A stretch of DNA of 64,000 nt. Origin: Chitinophaga tropicalis. GTDB lineage: Bacteria > Bacteroidota > Bacteroidia > Chitinophagales > Chitinophagaceae. Where the stretch lies: positions 1 through 64,000 of the forward strand of contig NZ_WRXN01000020.1 of NCBI RefSeq assembly GCF_009758205.1. Direction: 5' to 3'. Position numbers and translations under genes: made by a program. Shown piece by piece: positions 27,088 through 35,240 of the stretch. Each line of letters starts with the position of its first letter. Position 1 is the stretch's first letter. The notes under the pieces were generated by a model, which was given only the letters and a program-made list of their open reading frames with translations, did not search any database and was not told the DNA's origin.

Positions 27088-28335
27088 ATGCAACACGTAC
27101 CAGATATCACTGTTCCGGCCTTAGACGTAGAAAAGATCAGAAGGGACTTTCCGCTGTTACAGGAAAAGGTATACGGCATTCCGCTCGTATATCTCGATAA
27201 TGCGGCCACTACCCAGAAACCGCAGATAGTACTGGATACGCTGGAGTATTATTATACCCGCATCAACAGCAACGTTCACCGCGGCGTTCACCACCTGAGC
27301 CAGGAAGCGACCAACGCTTACGAACAGGCCCGTAAAACCATCGCCGCTTTCCTGAACGCAAATAAACCTGAAGAAGTTATCTTCACAAAAGGTACCACCG
27401 ACGGTATTAACCTTGTAGCTAACTCCTTTGGCCGCGGATTTATAAAACCAGGGGATGTAGTGCTTGTTTCCGCAATGGAACACCACTCCAACATCGTTCC
27501 CTGGCAGATCATGTGTGAAGACAGAGGCGCAGAACTGAAAGTGATCCCGATGGACCAGAACGGTGAGCTTATCATGGATGAGTTTACCGCCCTGCTGAAC
27601 GATAAAGTGAAGATCATCGCTGTAACCTACGTGTCTAACGCCCTCGGCACCGTCAACCCCGTACACGACATTATTGCTCAGGCGCACGCACGCAATATTC
27701 CTGTATTGCTGGACGCAGCACAGGCTGTACAGCACATGCCTGTTGACGTACAGGAACTGGATATTGACTTCCTCGTATTTTCCGGTCATAAGATCTACGG
27801 TCCTACCGGTATCGGTATCCTTTATGGTAAAGAAGAATGGCTGAATAAACTGCCTCCCTACCAGGGTGGTGGCGATATGATCAAAACAGTCACCTTCGCC
27901 AAAACCACCTATAACGTACTGCCTTACAAGTTCGAAGCCGGCACCCCCAATATGAGTGGCGCCGTAGGACTGGAAGCAGCCATTAAATACCTGCAGGAAA
28001 TTGGTATTGAGAACATCCGTCAATGGGAAGAACAACTGGTGGATTATACCATTTCCCGCCTGAAAGAACTGGATGGCATCCGCTTTATCGGTAACCCGAA
28101 ACACCGCTCCGGCGCTGTTTCCTTCCTGGTAGACAATATCCACCCTTACGATCTTGGCGAACTGCTGGACAAACAGGGAGTGGCTATCCGCACAGGACAT
28201 CACTGCGCAGAACCGGTAATGGATTTCTTCCATATTCCGGGTACAGTACGCGCATCATTCGCTATGTACACTAACTTTGAAGATATAGACAGACTTGTAG
28301 CGGCTACTCAGAAAGCTGCTGCCATGCTAAGATAA
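27088..28335 (+). CDS. sufS: Cysteine desulfurase SufS
   Basis: A 415-residue class V aminotransferase-fold enzyme. It converts cysteine to alanine and donates sulfur. The PLP lysine is in VFSGHKIYGPTGIGILYGK and the persulfide cysteine is C373 in RTGHHCAEPVM. N-terminal IRRDFPLLQEKVYGIPLVYLDNAATTQKP is standard for group II SufS. SufE follows after 18 nt. Confidence 0.97.
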   Translation: MQHVPDITVPALDVEKIRRDFPLLQEKVYGIPLVYLDNAATTQKPQIVLDTLEYYYTRINSNVHRGVHHLSQEATNAYEQARKTIAAFLNANKPEEVIFTKGTTDGINLVANSFGRGFIKPGDVVLVSAMEHHSNIVPWQIMCEDRGAELKVIPMDQNGELIMDEFTALLNDKVKIIAVTYVSNALGTVNPVHDIIAQAHARNIPVLLDAAQAVQHMPVDVQELDIDFLVFSGHKIYGPTGIGILYGKEEWLNKLPPYQGGGDMIKTVTFAKTTYNVLPYKFEAGTPNMSGAVGLEAAIKYLQEIGIENIRQWEEQLVDYTISRLKELDGIRFIGNPKHRSGAVSFLVDNIHPYDLGELLDKQGVAIRTGHHCAEPVMDFFHIPGTVRASFAMYTNFEDIDRLVAATQKAAAMLR

Positions 28336-28353
28336 AAGGAGGTATCAGAAAAA

Positions 28354-28800
28354 ATGACGATCAAAGAAACACAGGACGAACTGATATCAGATTTTTCCTT
28401 CATGGAAAACTGGATGGATAAATACGAGCATATTATTCAACTGGGGAAAGAACTTCCGCTGATCGACGAAAAATATAAAACACCGGACAACCTCATCAAA
28501 GGGTGCCAGTCGCAGGTATGGCTGCATACAGAGCTGAAAGACGGGAAACTGTATTTCACTGCAGACAGTGACGCTGTGATCACCAAAGGACTGGTAAGTC
28601 TTATGGTCAGTGTTTTCTCCGGTCACACGCCGAAAGAAATAGCAGAATCAGAAATTTACTTCATTGATGCTATTGGTCTGAGCAACCACCTCTCGCCTAC
28701 CCGCTCCAACGGGCTCCTGAGCATGCTCAAACAGATAAAGATATATGCGCTTGCCTACCAGGCTAAATCTCAATCACAAACAAACGGAAAAGAGCTATGA
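28354..28800 (+). CDS. sufE: Sulfur acceptor protein SufE
   Basis: A 148-residue SufE. The sulfur-accepting cysteine is C51 in NLIKGCQSQVWL, the same position as in E. coli SufE. It takes persulfide from SufS and passes it to SufB. Its end overlaps the next gene by 4 nt (ATGA), so translation is coupled. Confidence 0.95.
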   Translation: MTIKETQDELISDFSFMENWMDKYEHIIQLGKELPLIDEKYKTPDNLIKGCQSQVWLHTELKDGKLYFTADSDAVITKGLVSLMVSVFSGHTPKEIAESEIYFIDAIGLSNHLSPTRSNGLLSMLKQIKIYALAYQAKSQSQTNGKEL

Positions 28801-29114
28801 GCGAAAATACATTGACGCTGCGCGATAAAATAGAAGAGGTACTGCGCACCGTATATGATCCGGAGATCCCCGTAAATATATACGAGCTGGGACTGGTATA
28901 CGAGATCAGGATCGGTGATAATAACCGCATCGGTATTACTATGACCCTTACCGCACCCGCCTGCCCTGTTGCAGGAGATATTGTACGTGAAGTAGAAGAG
29001 AAAGTGAAAGAACTTGAAGAAGTGTCTGATGTAGATGTTACATTAACCTTCGATCCACCATGGAATAAAGATATGATGAGCGAAGAAGCCAAGCTGGAAT
29101 TAGGCTTTATGTAA
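28797..29114 (+). CDS. sufT: MIP18/DUF59 protein, SufT-like
   Basis: A 105-residue DUF59 (MIP18) protein with TVYDPEIPVNIYELGLVYEI and TLTAPACPVAGDIVREVEEKV, ending in FDPPWNKDMMSEEAKLELGFM. These small proteins assist Fe-S maturation and often close Bacteroidota/Firmicutes suf operons. The gene overlaps sufE by 4 nt and is followed by a strong terminator, marking the operon end. Confidence 0.9.
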   Translation: MSENTLTLRDKIEEVLRTVYDPEIPVNIYELGLVYEIRIGDNNRIGITMTLTAPACPVAGDIVREVEEKVKELEEVSDVDVTLTFDPPWNKDMMSEEAKLELGFM

Positions 29115-29120
29115 TATTAA

Positions 29121-29146
29121 AAAGGGGGCTATTGCCCCCTTTCTTA
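29121..29146 (+). terminator. Terminator of the suf operon
   Basis: A perfect 9-bp stem AAAGGGGGC/GCCCCCTTT with TATT loop, followed by CTTATTCT. Confidence 0.88.
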
Positions 29147-29151
29147 TTCTA

Positions 29152-30096
29152 TTATAACGTTACCACGATCTTTCCTCTTGTTCTTCTTCCTGCGATCTGT
29201 TCATGCGCTTCCGGCAAACGTTCAAAGCTGTATGTCCCCGTTACATAAGAACGGATACTTCCATTCTCCAGCAACGCCGCCAGGCTCTTCATATCCTCTC
29301 CGCTGGAAGCCACTAACAACCTGTATGCATATAATTGTTTCTCCTTCACTTTCTCTGCAACAGGCGTCGCATCGAAAAAGGTCAGGAGGCTGATAACACG
29401 CCCTCCGGGCTTCACCACCTCTAGTGAACGCAGCAAATGTTCTTCTCCGTATACAGCATCCAGCACTACATCTGCATCCTTTATCTTTTCTTCAAACTTC
29501 TCTGTCTGGTAATCAATAAATTCATCTGCTCCCAGTCCCAGAACAAACTCCCTGTTGGCAGCAGAAGCTGTAGCAATAACGTGTGCGCCAAAATGTTTAG
29601 CCAGCTGAACAGCGTAATGCCCTACTCCGCCGGCGGCTACATGGATCAATACTTTTTCGTTCTTCTTCACCTTTGCCTGGGTAACCAGTGCCTGCCATGC
29701 TGTCAATGCCGCTAATGTAGCTGCGGCTGCTTCCTCATGGGAAATATTATCCGGCTTCAGCGCCAGGTGGGCAGCCGGTGCGGCTACGTATTCCGCATAA
29801 GCCTTTCCATGTCCCGGGAAGTTCACCATGCCAAACACGGCATCTCCTACTTTAATATCTGTTACCTGCCTGCCAACCTGGGTCACTATACCGGAAATAT
29901 CCCATCCTACAATTATCTCTTCTCCTGGTGCAACTCCCATTATCCGTTCCCGGCTCTCCGGATTGGTGACCATAAAATTATCTACCGGGTTGATACTGAT
30001 AGCCTTTACCTGTACCAGCACCTCATTCTCTTTTATCTGTGGCTGCTGAATATCTGCTAATTGTAACTTCTCTTCTTTTAAAATGATAGCTTTCAT
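29152..30096 (-). CDS. Zinc-independent MDR oxidoreductase (quinone reductase-like)
   Basis: A 314-residue medium-chain dehydrogenase/reductase. It begins MKAIILKEEKLQLADIQQPQIKENEVLVQV and has the nucleotide motif HVAAGGVGHYAVQLAKHFGAHVIAT near residues 148-172. The catalytic zinc ligands of alcohol dehydrogenases are absent, as in NADPH:quinone or enone reductases. A longer frame to 30132 exists but MKAIILK is the usual start. It is divergent from an AraC gene, its probable regulator; the substrate is unknown. Confidence 0.88.
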   Translation of the reverse strand: MKAIILKEEKLQLADIQQPQIKENEVLVQVKAISINPVDNFMVTNPESRERIMGVAPGEEIIVGWDISGIVTQVGRQVTDIKVGDAVFGMVNFPGHGKAYAEYVAAPAAHLALKPDNISHEEAAAATLAALTAWQALVTQAKVKKNEKVLIHVAAGGVGHYAVQLAKHFGAHVIATASAANREFVLGLGADEFIDYQTEKFEEKIKDADVVLDAVYGEEHLLRSLEVVKPGGRVISLLTFFDATPVAEKVKEKQLYAYRLLVASSGEDMKSLAALLENGSIRSYVTGTYSFERLPEAHEQIAGRRTRGKIVVTL

Positions 30097-30188
30097 ATCT
30101 GTGCGTTTTGATTTGATAACACAAAACTCCAAAAATCAACCTGCCGATTACTTGTACATTTTTGGGTTTATTCCGTACTTTTACGGGT

Positions 30189-31043
30189 ATGCAGATGCAG
30201 CATTTATATCAACCCTTTGAGATAGAGCTCATAAAAGCAGATGTCTGTCCTATGTCAGAGCACAGGCATAGCTTTTTTGAATTCATTTACTTCCTTGACG
30301 GGGATGGGGCATATTATATGAACGGGGCAAAGTTCAGCTATAATGCGGGTAACCTCTTCCTGATAACGCCAATGGATACACACTATACAAGGGTAAATAA
30401 TACCACTACCTTCCTGTTCATCCGTTTCAGCAATATTTACCTGAGGGCGCAACAGGCGGAGGCTGCGAATGCGCACCTGGGCGACTGGACCCGCAAGCTT
30501 GAATATATTCTCCAGCAGGGTAATAATATGCAGGGATGCCTGATGCGCAATCCCGGAGATAAACCGCTGGTAAGAGCTATTATGGATGCTATTGTGCAGG
30601 AACATGAAAAACAGCTCTCAATGCATAAAGAGCTGCTGCAACAGCTGATCAATACCCTGATCACTATAGTAGCCAGGAATATTTCTTTCAGCATTACAGA
30701 TAAAGTAGCCTCAGGGCATAACCTTGCTATGGACATTATTAACTATATTCACCTGAATATTTACAACCCCACCCGGTTAAGGGCAGAAAACCTGGCCAGC
30801 CATTTTAATATTTCTGTTAATTATATCAGTGAATATTTTAAAAAGCATACCGGCGGAAACCTTCAGCAATATATCATCAATTATAAGCTTTCTTTGGTGG
30901 AAGCAAGGCTCCAATACAGCGATATGCGCCTCAATGAGATAGCTTTTGAGTTTGGATTTACTGATGAAAGCCACCTCACTAAAACCTTTAAAAAATACCG
31001 GGGGGTAAATCCTACTGCCTACCGGAAAGACATACTCCAGTAA
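30189..31043 (+). CDS. AraC family transcriptional regulator
   Basis: A 284-residue regulator. The N-terminal half is a cupin-like sensor (SEHRHSFFEFIYFLDGDGAYYMNG). The C-terminal AraC helix-turn-helix pair is LASHFNISVNYISEYFKKHTG and LNEIAFEFGFTDESHLTKTFKKYRG, ending VNPTAYRKDIL. The in-frame TTG at 30162 is a poorer start than the ATG at 30189. It is divergent from the MDR oxidoreductase gene, with a 92-nt gap, suggesting local control. Confidence 0.87.
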   Translation: MQMQHLYQPFEIELIKADVCPMSEHRHSFFEFIYFLDGDGAYYMNGAKFSYNAGNLFLITPMDTHYTRVNNTTTFLFIRFSNIYLRAQQAEAANAHLGDWTRKLEYILQQGNNMQGCLMRNPGDKPLVRAIMDAIVQEHEKQLSMHKELLQQLINTLITIVARNISFSITDKVASGHNLAMDIINYIHLNIYNPTRLRAENLASHFNISVNYISEYFKKHTGGNLQQYIINYKLSLVEARLQYSDMRLNEIAFEFGFTDESHLTKTFKKYRGVNPTAYRKDILQ

Positions 31044-31127
31044 GCCAACTGAACTTTGAGGCATTAAACTTGTTATAGAAGTTCGTACCTGGATCAATTC
31101 TTTTATTCAAACCTAAAAAACTCAGTT

Positions 31128-31628
31128 ATGTGGGAACAACTAATGAGCATGATCACTGAAAGTGGTCAACAATCTGTTATTGAGAATCCTGAAGTACCTA
31201 ATGAACACAATGAGGCGGTTATTGCGGAAGCAAAAGACGCTATCGCCTCCAAACTGGGTGATCTGGCGGCCAGTGGCCAGACCCAGCAGGTGCAGGAAAT
31301 GCTGGACACCCCTGACCACCCGGAAGCAAGATCCATCCAGAGCAATTTCGCCACTAACATCATGGAGAAATTCGGTATTAACCAACAGGCAGCTGCCGGA
31401 ATTGCAGCGTCTCTTATTCCAACTGTATTGAACGCTATTCGCGGTAACGCCAATAATAATGCAGCCGGCAATGCCGGAGGAGGCTTTAACATCCAGGACA
31501 TCCTTCAATCCCTTGGCGGCGGTGGCAATCTGCAGAGTACCCTCAGCGGCATTGGCGCTAAGCTTGGTCTGGATAAAGATGGCGACGGAGACGTTGATCT
31601 GGGCGACCTCACAAAAATGTTTAAGTAA
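31128..31628 (+). CDS. DUF937-like protein with EF-hand/dockerin-type loop
   Basis: A 166-residue protein without a signal peptide. Residues about 30-105 form a helical region (AKDAIASKLGDLAASGQTQQVQEML, then INQQAAAGIAASLIPTVLNAI), followed by a glycine/asparagine linker and a C-terminal calcium-type loop DKDGDGDVDLGDL at about residues 151-163. The layout is like DUF937 proteins. It begins a run with two BON-type proteins, so an envelope stress role is possible but unproven. Confidence 0.7.
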   Translation: MWEQLMSMITESGQQSVIENPEVPNEHNEAVIAEAKDAIASKLGDLAASGQTQQVQEMLDTPDHPEARSIQSNFATNIMEKFGINQQAAAGIAASLIPTVLNAIRGNANNNAAGNAGGGFNIQDILQSLGGGGNLQSTLSGIGAKLGLDKDGDGDVDLGDLTKMFK

Positions 31629-31636
31629 CCAACCCT

Positions 31637-31670
31637 GGCCCCTTCCCAAAAGGGGCCTTCCATTTCTTTT
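31637..31670 (+). terminator. Terminator after the DUF937-like gene
   Basis: GGCCCCTT and AAGGGGCC form an 8-bp stem with a 5-nt loop followed by a T-rich stretch. Confidence 0.75.
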
Positions 31671-31694
31671 CGTTTAAACCTTTAAATGCTAGTT

Positions 31695-32186
31695 ATGAAA
31701 ATGAAACAAATCAGCGCAGTTATCATCGCTATGGGACTTGTTTTCCTCTTTTCCTGCAAAGGGAAACCTAAAGATTCTGAGCTCCAGGCCAAAGTAACAG
31801 AGAAACTGAATGCAGTCCCAGGTGTGACCGCCGAGACCAAAGATGGCGTAGTAACACTTTCCGGCTCAGTTACAGACGAGGCCGCAAAATCATCAGCAGA
31901 AGAAATGGCTAAATTGACGGAAGGAGTAAAAAGCGTTACCAACAATATTGTGGTAGCTCCTCCTCCGGTTACAGCGCCCCCGCCGCCCGCCGTGACCGCC
32001 GATGATCCGCTCAGGACAGGTGTAGAAGCCATTATTAAGGACTTCCAGGGCGTACAGGCCACTGTTGAAGACGGCGTGATCAAAGTATCCGGCGAATTGA
32101 GCGCAACCAGGTGGAAAACACTGAAAATGGCGCTGGACGGACTGAAACCCAAAAAAGTAGACGCTACAGGGCTGAAAATAAAATAA
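31695..32186 (+). CDS. BON-domain lipoprotein
   Basis: A 163-residue protein beginning MKMKQISAVIIAMGLVFLFSC, a lipoprotein signal with lipobox LFSC. Residues about 27-80 form a BON domain (ELQAKVTEKLNAVPGVTAETKDGVVTLSGSVTDEA), then a proline-rich linker (VVAPPPVTAPPPPA) and a second BON-like half to the end. BON domains bind phospholipid at the outer membrane, as in OsmY/DolP. An ATG nine bases upstream (31686) is also in frame. It precedes a BON/SH3 protein. Confidence 0.82.
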   Translation: MKMKQISAVIIAMGLVFLFSCKGKPKDSELQAKVTEKLNAVPGVTAETKDGVVTLSGSVTDEAAKSSAEEMAKLTEGVKSVTNNIVVAPPPVTAPPPPAVTADDPLRTGVEAIIKDFQGVQATVEDGVIKVSGELSATRWKTLKMALDGLKPKKVDATGLKIK

Positions 32187-32213
32187 TCTCTCACTCCCCC
32201 AAAATTAATCCTC

Positions 32214-32636
32214 ATGGCATTACAGGAAAAATATAAAGAGCTGATAGATGCTGCTAAATCAGCCGGCACCAAAAATCTGCAGGTGAGCGAACTTGACGGA
32301 GTACTGCATATTACCGGCGAAGCTCCCTCCGGAACAGTAAAAGATAATCTCTGGAATATTTACGGGAAAATAGACCCCAACTTCCTTACCGGAGATGTTG
32401 TAATGAATATTAACGTAGCTACCGCCGTAGAAGGCGCCAGGCTGAAAGTGATCACAGAATCTTCCAACCTCAATATCCGTAAAGGACCTGGCACAGACCA
32501 ACCTATTGTTGGTAAAGCCGCTCACAATGAGACCGTTACATTGATCAGCAAACAAAGCGATCAGTGGTGGCTTATCAGGACAGATAGTGGTGAAGAAGGC
32601 TATTCTCACTCACAATATCTGAAACCCGTAGAATGA
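32214..32636 (+). CDS. BON-like plus SH3b domain protein
   Basis: A 140-residue protein. The N-terminal part (residues about 1-75) resembles the BON/LysM-associated half with ELDGVLHITGEAPSGTVKDNLWNIYGKIDP. Residues about 78-140 are a bacterial SH3 domain (VITESSNLNIRKGPGTDQPIVG, then WWLIRTDSGEEGYSHSQYL), which often binds peptidoglycan. No signal peptide is visible. It lies 27 nt after the BON lipoprotein gene and is probably in the same transcript. Confidence 0.75.
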   Translation: MALQEKYKELIDAAKSAGTKNLQVSELDGVLHITGEAPSGTVKDNLWNIYGKIDPNFLTGDVVMNINVATAVEGARLKVITESSNLNIRKGPGTDQPIVGKAAHNETVTLISKQSDQWWLIRTDSGEEGYSHSQYLKPVE

Positions 32637-32643
32637 ATTTAAT

Positions 32644-32668
32644 AAGGGCTGGCCAGCGGCCAGCCCTT
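32644..32668. terminator. Perfect 11-bp GC-rich hairpin between convergent genes
   Basis: AAGGGCTGGCC and GGCCAGCCCTT pair around AGC, between the BON/SH3 gene and a minus-strand lipoprotein gene. The T tract is short, so it may be a bidirectional terminator or a repeat hairpin. Confidence 0.6.
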
Positions 32669-32671
32669 CAC

Positions 32672-33376
32672 TTACTGTACTTCTTTCAGCTTATAGACGT
32701 TAGCTTCCTTCTCCAGCGCATATTTTATAGTCCGCTTCCCATCCCCCGGCTGCCCATCAGGATCACTTTTCTCATACACAGGATACTGCCGCATCAGGTA
32801 AGGCGCTTTAATATAAAAAGAATCCCTCCCACGATATCCTTTCAGATCTTCTCTGTCCACATCTCCTGAAAATATCCTTACAGGCTTATTCCTGACATAC
32901 GTAATGCCATACACGCTGCCTGTTGCCTCTGAACCGGCAGAATAGGTAAAGAAGAACACTTCAGGATATTTATCATGGTTCAGATCTGCAACAATACTTT
33001 CACTCAGCATTCCTTTCACATCGTAGATTACTGTACTGTCACTCTTTGTGGTATCTCCTTTCATATCAGTTGCCGCTATTATTACGGAACGGGCTGTGCC
33101 ATCTCCTTTCGGCACTACTGTATATTTGTAGTTATTATATCTCATCACTTTAGATACTGCATTGCCGGGCCCTTTATTTACGTTGCTTCCTTCCTCTCCC
33201 GGTTGTGTAGGATTACCGGCATTTGCATTGCCACCTGCTGCAGAACTTGCCGGAGTAGTTGCTGCTCCCGGCGATGAGTTCACTTGGGAAGAGTCCTGCG
33301 CCAGCTGTTCTTTGGTCTTCATCGGTGAATTGCATGCTGCACCTGCTATCAGCAGCAGAAAGATCAATCGTCTCAT
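32672..33376 (-). CDS. Lipoprotein of unknown function
   Basis: A 234-residue protein starting MRRLIFLLLIAGAACNSPMK with lipobox GAAC. A low-complexity Ser/Ala/Gly/Asn linker (residues about 20-65) precedes a domain with repeated beta segments such as YTVVPKGDGTARSVIIAATD and EVFFFTYSAGSEATGSVYGI. This pattern is like periplasmic beta-propeller-type hypothetical lipoproteins, but no named family is recognised. The ATG at 33376 is preferred over an upstream in-frame start at 33421 because of the signal sequence. Confidence 0.75.
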   Translation of the reverse strand: MRRLIFLLLIAGAACNSPMKTKEQLAQDSSQVNSSPGAATTPASSAAGGNANAGNPTQPGEEGSNVNKGPGNAVSKVMRYNNYKYTVVPKGDGTARSVIIAATDMKGDTTKSDSTVIYDVKGMLSESIVADLNHDKYPEVFFFTYSAGSEATGSVYGITYVRNKPVRIFSGDVDREDLKGYRGRDSFYIKAPYLMRQYPVYEKSDPDGQPGDGKRTIKYALEKEANVYKLKEVQ

Positions 33377-33483
33377 AAGAACATTTTTATTATTCTTACA
33401 CAAGGAACATGCCTCAACCAACGTACAAATAATAAAAATTTACCGCTCGTACATTCATGCTTTGATTTCATAGCCACTGTTTT

Positions 33484-33491
33484 TATCTTTG
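33484..33491 (+). promoter_or_regulatory. -7 box TATCTTTG of the 33522 gene
   Basis: An exact TAnnTTTG match, 30 nt before the ATG. Confidence 0.5.
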
Positions 33492-33521
33492 CATCGCTGA
33501 TTTTAACGTGCTGACTTATTC

Positions 33522-33941
33522 ATGATCGCAGACAACAGGCACATATTACACCGGGTCTTACTTTTCCTGCTGCTTCTGACCAGCTTCCAGCTGGGGCTGC
33601 CCACAAGTTTACAGGCAAAGCACGAATTGAAGAGCGCCCGCATGGAACGCCTTTTTGATCATGAAGAAATAGTGGTCTTTTATCTTGAGAACGACTATCT
33701 TGTCAACGACTCTCCTGAAGATACAGGTCCTTTCTTCCACAATAAAAAGGTACCGCCTAAACGCAGATATTATCTTCCTGGTAATAACCAGCAATTCAGC
33801 TATAACGTACGCATATTCCAGCTTCCTTACAACCTGGAGCCTGTTGTACCTGAAGAAGAGAACAAAACCGGTATATACCAGCAGCAGCATGCGTTCCTGC
33901 CGGCTTACTACAGGTTCCTCTTCAGGTATACGCTCTTCTAA
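33522..33941 (+). CDS. Exported hypothetical protein
   Basis: A 139-residue protein with a signal peptide (hydrophobic core VLLFLLLLTSFQLGL, cleavage near LQA-K). The mature part is charged and aromatic, with EEIVVFYLENDYLVNDSPED and an aromatic C-terminus PAYYRFLFRYTLF. No family is recognised. It lies upstream of the efflux genes in the same direction, with a 152-nt gap, so linkage to the efflux system is uncertain. Confidence 0.6.
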   Translation: MIADNRHILHRVLLFLLLLTSFQLGLPTSLQAKHELKSARMERLFDHEEIVVFYLENDYLVNDSPEDTGPFFHNKKVPPKRRYYLPGNNQQFSYNVRIFQLPYNLEPVVPEEENKTGIYQQQHAFLPAYYRFLFRYTLF

Positions 33942-34093
33942 GATAGTTTTACATAACCCGTTTTTCTTATCATCAATTTTTCTGCTGTAACTACGGTGCC
34001 GGCATTGCTTTGCCTTAATGCACCGGGCTACGCTATTACACAAATCCGGGGCGTTCTTACAACGCTCCCTGTAAAACTATTGTCGTACCTATC

Positions 34094-35209
34094 ATGCGAA
34101 CGTTAACAAAGATCAACATACTGGCAATGAGCATTGCCCTGGGCGGATGTATAACCCGGGGAGAGAATAAGAACACTGAAAACAACCTCAACACATTTCC
34201 CGTGCTCCGCCTGTCATTCACAGATACGTTGCTGCACAGGAACTATGTGGCAGATATAGAAGCCGTGCGCAATGTGGAGATACGTGCCCGCGTAAACGGG
34301 TTCCTGAATAAAATATATGTGGACGAAGGGCAACATGTAACACAGGGTCAGTTGCTTTTCAGCCTCAATGACGAAGAATACCGTGCAGAGCTGGCAAGGG
34401 CCAGGGCAGCGCTCAGCAGTGCCATTGCAGAAGCTAAAGCAGCTCAGCTGGAAGTAGACCGTATACAACTGCTGGTATCTAAAAAAGTGATAGCGGCAAG
34501 TGAACTGGAAGTAGCTAAAGCAAAGCTGGCTGCTGCGAACGCACGTATTGAAGAGGCACGCTCTGCAGAAAGCAATGCGGCTACACGCCTCTCCTATACC
34601 AGCATCCGCGCGCCGTTTGACGGTTACATTGACCGTATTCCTTCCAAGGCCGGCAGTCTTATCAGTGAAGGCGCCCTGCTCACTTCTGTCTCGGACATTA
34701 AAGAAGTGTATGCTTACTTTAACGTATCAGAAACAGAATACCTGCAGCACAGCAGATCGCACGATGCGGATAAACATCCCGAGGTACAACTGGTGCTGGC
34801 AGACGGCTCTCCTTATCCTTACCCGGGTAAAGTAGAGACCATAGAGAGCGAATTTGAAGAAACAACCGGGTCTATTGCTTTCAGGGCAAGGTTCCCGAAC
34901 CCGAAGGCGCTCCTGAAACATGGCGCCAGCGGCAAAGTACAGCTGAGCAATGAGCTGGACAGTACTATCCTGCTGCCTCAGAAAGCAGTGTTTGAAATGC
35001 AGGACAAGAACTATGTATTCATCCTGGACAAATCCAACCAGGTGAAGATGAAGAATTTCACACCCGGCCCCCGCCTGGAAAACTGCTATATCGTACAGGC
35101 CGGCCTGAACGATGGCGACCGTGTTGTGTACGAAGGCGTACGCAACCTCCGGGACGGCATGCAGATCAATCCTGCTCCTATTACACTGGACAGCATAAAA
35201 GGATTGTAA
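34094..35209 (+). CDS. RND efflux periplasmic adaptor lipoprotein (AcrA/MexA type)
   Basis: A 371-residue membrane-fusion protein with lipobox LGGC at about residues 16-19. It has the barrel-hybrid lipoyl segment VRNVEIRARVNGFLNKIYVDEGQHVTQGQLLFSL, an alpha-hairpin (residues about 95-160), and the second lipoyl half TSIRAPFDGYIDRIPSKAGSLIS. It bridges the inner-membrane pump and outer-membrane channel. It lies 31 nt before the pump-channel fusion gene, so the two genes together encode a full tripartite system. Confidence 0.92.
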   Translation: MRTLTKINILAMSIALGGCITRGENKNTENNLNTFPVLRLSFTDTLLHRNYVADIEAVRNVEIRARVNGFLNKIYVDEGQHVTQGQLLFSLNDEEYRAELARARAALSSAIAEAKAAQLEVDRIQLLVSKKVIAASELEVAKAKLAAANARIEEARSAESNAATRLSYTSIRAPFDGYIDRIPSKAGSLISEGALLTSVSDIKEVYAYFNVSETEYLQHSRSHDADKHPEVQLVLADGSPYPYPGKVETIESEFEETTGSIAFRARFPNPKALLKHGASGKVQLSNELDSTILLPQKAVFEMQDKNYVFILDKSNQVKMKNFTPGPRLENCYIVQAGLNDGDRVVYEGVRNLRDGMQINPAPITLDSIKGL

Positions 35210-35240
35210 GCGGTATTTCTTCATTCATCATTGCATCATC

